From Thermoplasmata archaeon (GTDB lineage Archaea; Thermoplasmatota; Thermoplasmata; Thermoplasmatales; GCA-001856825): DNA of 7,992 nucleotides. The position numbers were made by a program, and so were the translations under genes. Where the stretch lies: positions 1 to 7,992 of the forward strand of contig JAJYUV010000043.1 of the NCBI GenBank assembly GCA_021792355.1, in the 5' to 3' direction. The notes beneath the pieces are model-generated. The model had not been told where the DNA came from. It did not search any database and saw nothing but the letters and a program-made list of their open reading frames with translations. Of this stretch, positions 5,238-7,992 are shown piece after piece. Within the stretch, counting starts at the first letter, position 1. The number at the start of each line of letters is the position of its first letter.

Positions 5238-7294
5238 CTGGTGCAACAAAAAAAGAAGAGGGTGAGTTAGACCCTCAGATCGATGATCAAAAATACATAG
5301 GACCAAATGACATTAATTTTTCTCTCAAAGACGGTTGGAATAAACTGACAGAAAATGAAAAGCTAATCCTAGGAAGGGAAGCCCGCAAAGAAGACAAACC
5401 GAATACGTTTAAAACTGAAGACGGGACGACTGTTTATCTTGAAGACTTCAAGAAAATTAGTCCGGCTCAAGATTTCCATGATGGCATAGCCTACATAACC
5501 CAATCTCTTTGGTACGACAAGCCTAATTTCGATTCAAAGGGGAAGTTTCTAGGCACAGTCAAGAAACAGGGGATCATAGTAATAACAAGTGACAAGAAGG
5601 CGATCAGGATTGATGAGAGCAGAAATCAATACGGGAATCTGTTGATGGACGTTCCGGACACTGCACCGGAAAACAGGTTTTCGTCGAGGATGATCCAAAA
5701 GTTCTTGAACGACGATATAGACTTCTTTCCTTACGAGCCATTCGTACAACTAAGAGGAAAATATCAAGAGTATTTAGATCTCGGAAATATCCCTGGAGCC
5801 TATTCCGTCAATGCGCTCTATGATTTCCTTTCATACTGCACCTGGCTCTTTGAAACCGTCCCTTATCTATGGTATACTGGGGATCTCAATGCAGGAAAGA
5901 CAAAGGCCTGTACCATTCACGAACAGGTAGGATTTAATGGGTTTATGGCAGTAGGAATGACGGCCCCAAATTTATTCAGGATCATAAGAGACACCAGAGG
6001 GATGTTGATTATTGACGAGAGCGAGAACCAGGGGAATGTCAATAATGGATCTGACGAGGACCAGATAGCCAGAGAGCAAGCAATAAATTCCGGTTACAAG
6101 AAGAGCGGAAAGACTTCCAGGATAGAGAGAGACGGAGGCAAACCAGTGAGAGTTCAGTACCCGACATTCTCAACTAAGGTTATCGGAGGCATAAAGAGTG
6201 TATCAGACACTATACGAAGCAGGTCCTTCAGATTCCTCATGCTGAGAACCAACAATCAGGATATCGCAAACTCGGTAGTAAGTGAAAAAGATCCGATCTG
6301 GCAAGAGATCAGAGATAAGCTCTATATCACCATGCTGAACCACTGGACAGAGATACAGGATCAGATAAAGAAAAGGTCAGTTTCAAACAGACATAAGTTT
6401 GAAGACGGCACGGAATTGGTGTTGATCGGGAGGGATTGGGAGAAGGCAGAGCCGATCTTGATTATGGCTCAATGGGCCTCAGGTTACGGAAACGATAACG
6501 GAGCTCTGATCGAGGAAGTTTGGAATTTCCTAAAATTTCAGAGGGAAACTGAGGAAGAAGGCACACTGGACACTCTTGATACGACAATGATTAACGTAGT
6601 AGACGAGATATTCAACAAGGAAGGTTCTCCTATAGAACTAAAGAGAGTATCAAACCTGATTGCTATCGATGAGGGAATAGATACAGAATCCAGGAAATTC
6701 AATCTATCGAAGTACAGCCGGATGATAAGGACTCATCTGGAAAGAGTGGGAATCGCCAGGAATTTCAAGAACAGATCTAAGAACCGTTTGTATTTTGATA
6801 CATCGGCAGAGCTCATTGAAGCTACAAAGAAAAGATACAAGATAAATGTTACAAATGTAACTAACCCGACTAACTTAGATAACCTCGATAACTTGATTAA
6901 CTTAGCTAACCAATTTCTTGATAGATTCACGGACAAGGGAGACAAATCTGTCGAAGAGGTTAACGAGGGGTTAACGAGAGAGGTTAACGAAAAGTTGGCT
7001 CTACTACAGGATAAGTTAGCGAGGTTAACGAGGTTAACGACATGGGAGCCTACCCCCCCTAATAATCAGACTGCTACGAAAGAAGATCTAGCATTTAGAC
7101 TAAAAGAGTATCTTGAATCTCACGAAGGCATAGAGACACTTAGCAAGGTCTACTCTCTGGGAAAAGAGTGGTATCCTGGAATTAAGGTATCTGAATTCCA
7201 AGAACTTATAGACTTACTTAAGAAAGACCACGAACTCAATTTCAATTATGCAGCTCAAAACGTTAGTCTACTTATTGGAGGTAAGACAGAATGA
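5234..7294 (+). CDS. AAA+ replication helicase/initiator, 686 aa
   Basis: Probably the replication protein of the element, unwinding the origin by ATP hydrolysis. Residues 1-190 are an unassigned N-terminal region without visible archaeo-eukaryotic primase motifs. Walker A (GDLNAGKT) is at 216-223, and Walker B (MLIIDESEN) has its acidic pair at 261-262. A sensor-1-like strand is near 312-320, and arginine-finger-like residues (DTIRSRSFRFLMLR) are at 325-338. This set recalls plasmid and phage helicases of the DUF3631/SF3/MCM-like range. Residues about 450-522 look like a winged helix ending in a strand with Arg-Leu-Tyr-Phe. Residues 538-605 are a low-complexity linker encoded by DNA repeats, followed by a small helical C-terminal domain (613-686). 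The start overlaps the upstream stop, and the stop overlaps the next ATG. No primase or polymerase is present, so host enzymes would be needed. Confidence 0.85.
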   Translation: MTGATKKEEGELDPQIDDQKYIGPNDINFSLKDGWNKLTENEKLILGREARKEDKPNTFKTEDGTTVYLEDFKKISPAQDFHDGIAYITQSLWYDKPNFDSKGKFLGTVKKQGIIVITSDKKAIRIDESRNQYGNLLMDVPDTAPENRFSSRMIQKFLNDDIDFFPYEPFVQLRGKYQEYLDLGNIPGAYSVNALYDFLSYCTWLFETVPYLWYTGDLNAGKTKACTIHEQVGFNGFMAVGMTAPNLFRIIRDTRGMLIIDESENQGNVNNGSDEDQIAREQAINSGYKKSGKTSRIERDGGKPVRVQYPTFSTKVIGGIKSVSDTIRSRSFRFLMLRTNNQDIANSVVSEKDPIWQEIRDKLYITMLNHWTEIQDQIKKRSVSNRHKFEDGTELVLIGRDWEKAEPILIMAQWASGYGNDNGALIEEVWNFLKFQRETEEEGTLDTLDTTMINVVDEIFNKEGSPIELKRVSNLIAIDEGIDTESRKFNLSKYSRMIRTHLERVGIARNFKNRSKNRLYFDTSAELIEATKKRYKINVTNVTNPTNLDNLDNLINLANQFLDRFTDKGDKSVEEVNEGLTREVNEKLALLQDKLARLTRLTTWEPTPPNNQTATKEDLAFRLKEYLESHEGIETLSKVYSLGKEWYPGIKVSEFQELIDLLKKDHELNFNYAAQNVSLLIGGKTE
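6848..7040. repeat. Iteron-like array inside the helicase gene (candidate origin)
   Basis: The left part starts with GTTACA-AA-TGTAAC (6848-6861). It continues with TAAC at 6862, 6871, 6880, 6889, 6898 and 6907, each exactly 9 bp apart. The right part has GGTTAACGA at 6958, 6969, 6982, 7023 and 7032, with a variant AGTTAGCGA at 7014. The right-hand unit read on the opposite strand (TTAACCTCGTTAAC) matches 6879-6892 (ATAACCTCGATAAC) at 12 of 14 bases, so the two halves are in opposite orientation. The unit is translated in two frames (gag-gtt-aac and agg-tta-acg), which argues for DNA-level selection. Origin function is inferred, by analogy with lambda O. Confidence 0.7.
7277..7282 (+). promoter_or_regulatory. 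Strong Shine-Dalgarno site for the 7291 gene
   Basis: GGAGGT ends 8 bases before the ATG at 7291 and lies inside the helicase 3' end. It is complementary to the archaeal 16S rRNA tail and decides this start, which overlaps the helicase stop as ATGA. Confidence 0.75.
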
Positions 7295-7551
7295 GTCCTA
7301 ATCAACGTATATCAAAAACATGGCCTATTTTCAACGAAAGGATACCAAAAGGTACAAACTATCATGGCGATATTTCAGAATCGCTAAAAAGGGCTAATTT
7401 TGAGTTCATAAGAGTGGAAGACTATTCTGATCTATTCATTCAGGTCTTCCATTATGAGATCATTGATTCCAAGTCCACTATTTTTAAGGACGGCCTCCGG
7501 AATGCCTTAATTTCCGGAAGAAGTGATAGAAAATGGCTACAACAAGAGTGA
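7291..7551 (+). CDS. Hypothetical 86-aa operon protein
   Basis: No family recognised. It has an N-terminal basic segment (residues 1-22) and a middle with alternating charged and aromatic residues (FEFIRVEDYSDLFIQVFHYE, about 37-56) that may form strands of a small alpha/beta fold. There is no cysteine, P-loop, signal or membrane segment. Translation is well supported by GGAGGT at the right distance and by overlap with the helicase stop (ATGA). Its last 19 bases overlap the following gene. Position between the helicase and the motor ATPase suggests a role in replication or DNA handling, but this is inference from neighbours only. Confidence 0.7.
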   Translation: MSPNQRISKTWPIFNERIPKGTNYHGDISESLKRANFEFIRVEDYSDLFIQVFHYEIIDSKSTIFKDGLRNALISGRSDRKWLQQE

Positions 7552-7751
7552 GAGCTCACGAACGGAGGAATCCGCATGGAGGGATAGAGCACGTCAAAGA
7601 ACACGCAAGGAGAGTAGACGAAGGCTCGTCTATATCGGAAGACAATGCAACGAACTTTGAGGACGAGGAACAGAAAGAGGACGAGGACATGAAAGATTGG
7701 GAACCTGAAGGAAAGGAAGATCGGTCTTTCGAGGAGAGGAGGAAAGCCTGA
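7533..7751 (+). CDS. 72-aa charged protein with HxRRNPxGG motif
   Basis: The N-terminal third carries the pattern VRAHERRNPHGG followed by IEHVKEHARRV, two V-x-x-H-x-R units around an NPxGG turn. I recall similar short motifs in small proteins of archaeal and phage elements, but their function is unknown to me. The rest (about residues 30-72) is highly acidic with interspersed basic residues, likely disordered or extended helix. The start overlaps the previous gene by 19 bases and has AGTGAT, a partial Shine-Dalgarno match, five bases upstream. The stop is one base before the ATPase start. The polarity, basic His/Arg head and acidic tail, could suit a DNA- or metal-binding accessory or scaffold-like protein, but nothing proves it. 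Confidence 0.65.
   Translation: MATTRVRAHERRNPHGGIEHVKEHARRVDEGSSISEDNATNFEDEEQKEDEDMKDWEPEGKEDRSFEERRKA
7738..7742 (+). promoter_or_regulatory. Shine-Dalgarno site fixing the ATPase start at 7753
   Basis: GGAGG within a purine-rich run ends 10 bases before ATG 7753. No comparable motif precedes the internal ATG at 7840 (= 24), so the longer 338-residue form is preferred. Confidence 0.65.
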
Positions 7752-7752
7752 A

Positions 7753-7992
7753 ATGGATATCACAGATGAACAGATAAAGGAGATATCGAATGAACTGGCG
7801 ATTGACGGGCTACCGGCCAAGAGAGCTGAAGAATGGGCAATGTCATTCAAAGAGTGGTATTCGTCATTCAGGAATGGACCAATACAGCTAAGTCCTAGAC
7901 AATACGCTGAATACTGGCTGGACACGGTATTCTTTCCAGCTGGGTATGGTACAACAGTCTTCGCACGTCAAGGGATGGGTAAAACGAATCTG
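7753..7992 (+). CDS. P-loop motor ATPase, 5' part (continues at base 177)
   Basis: This is the beginning of the gene that runs on through 1-953 when the circle is closed. It adds 29 residues (MDITDEQIKEISNELAIDGL at its very start) before the Met encoded at 24/7840. This extra segment is a charged amphipathic helix that continues into the WAMSFKEWY region. The window stops inside Walker A, just after the GKT residues. The gene starts one base after the stop of the 72-aa gene and has GGAGG upstream, so it is the last member of a coupled operon. The two differences from the left copy are silent. Confidence 0.85.
   Translation, partial: MDITDEQIKEISNELAIDGLPAKRAEEWAMSFKEWYSSFRNGPIQLSPRQYAEYWLDTVFFPAGYGTTVFARQGMGKTNL
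7817..7992. repeat. Terminal direct repeat, right copy
   Basis: Second copy of bases 1-176, differing only at 7944 and 7992. Collapsing the two copies gives a 7,816-bp circle and a continuous ATPase gene. Confidence 0.93.

Noticed and set aside
6848..7040. CRISPR array
   Set aside because: The units are 9-13 bp with no unique spacers and lie inside a reading frame; they fit iterons, not CRISPR.
7452..7925. 157-codon open frame on the minus strand
   Set aside because: It lies opposite three tightly coupled plus-strand genes with good ribosome sites and gives a Ser/Phe/Cys-rich product with no family look, typical of an antisense shadow.

Overview
The window reads as one complete small circular replicon of about 7,816 bp, cut open inside a gene. 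Bases 1-176 recur at 7817-7992 with two differences (128/7944 and 176/7992), both silent third-position changes. Joining the ends restores a 338-residue ATPase gene that starts at 7753 and stops at 953. Archaeal origin is likely. The tyrosine integrase has the C-terminal C2C2 zinc ribbon seen in many archaeal integrases. TATA-like boxes lie about 25-35 bp ahead of first genes with little or no leader, and internal genes have GGAGG/GAGGT ribosome sites. Arginine is mostly AGG/AGA and isoleucine often ATA. A thermoplasma-like euryarchaeal host is a reasonable guess but is not proven here.

Layout on the circle. A rightward operon of six genes runs 4954 -> 7992/1 -> 953: a 59-aa ribbon-helix-helix regulator, a 33-aa micro-protein, a 686-aa AAA+ replication helicase, an 86-aa unknown, a 72-aa charged protein with an HxRRNPxGG motif, and a P-loop ATPase with a C-terminal helix-turn-helix. 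The genes are tightly packed, with ATGA overlaps at 5234 and 7291, a 19-nt overlap at 7533 and a 1-nt gap at 7752. Next comes a rightward AT-richer single gene (1172-2203), possibly an RNase H-fold/DUF3800-like protein. Two leftward genes follow: the integrase (2415-3659, TTG or GTG start) and an unknown AT-rich 341-aa gene (3806-4831, GTG start).

The most interesting non-coding structure lies inside coding sequence. The helicase gene carries a dense repeat array at 6848-7040: six TAAC units at exact 9-bp steps, then GGTTAACGA units. The same DNA word is read in two frames (EVNE and RLT), so DNA rather than protein is being conserved. This looks like an iteron-type origin inside the initiator/helicase gene, an arrangement known from phage lambda O. 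A second cluster, of six ATGGTAAY half-sites, lies across the 3' end of the ATPase gene (871-975).

Together the genes suggest a minimal integrative plasmid or virus-related element: an integrase for site-specific integration, a helicase plus iterons for replication, an RHH repressor over a start-site inverted repeat, a motor ATPase of uncertain role, and two accessory genes. No capsid protein, primase, polymerase, Cdc6/Orc1, tRNA, rRNA, CRISPR array or insertion sequence was recognised.
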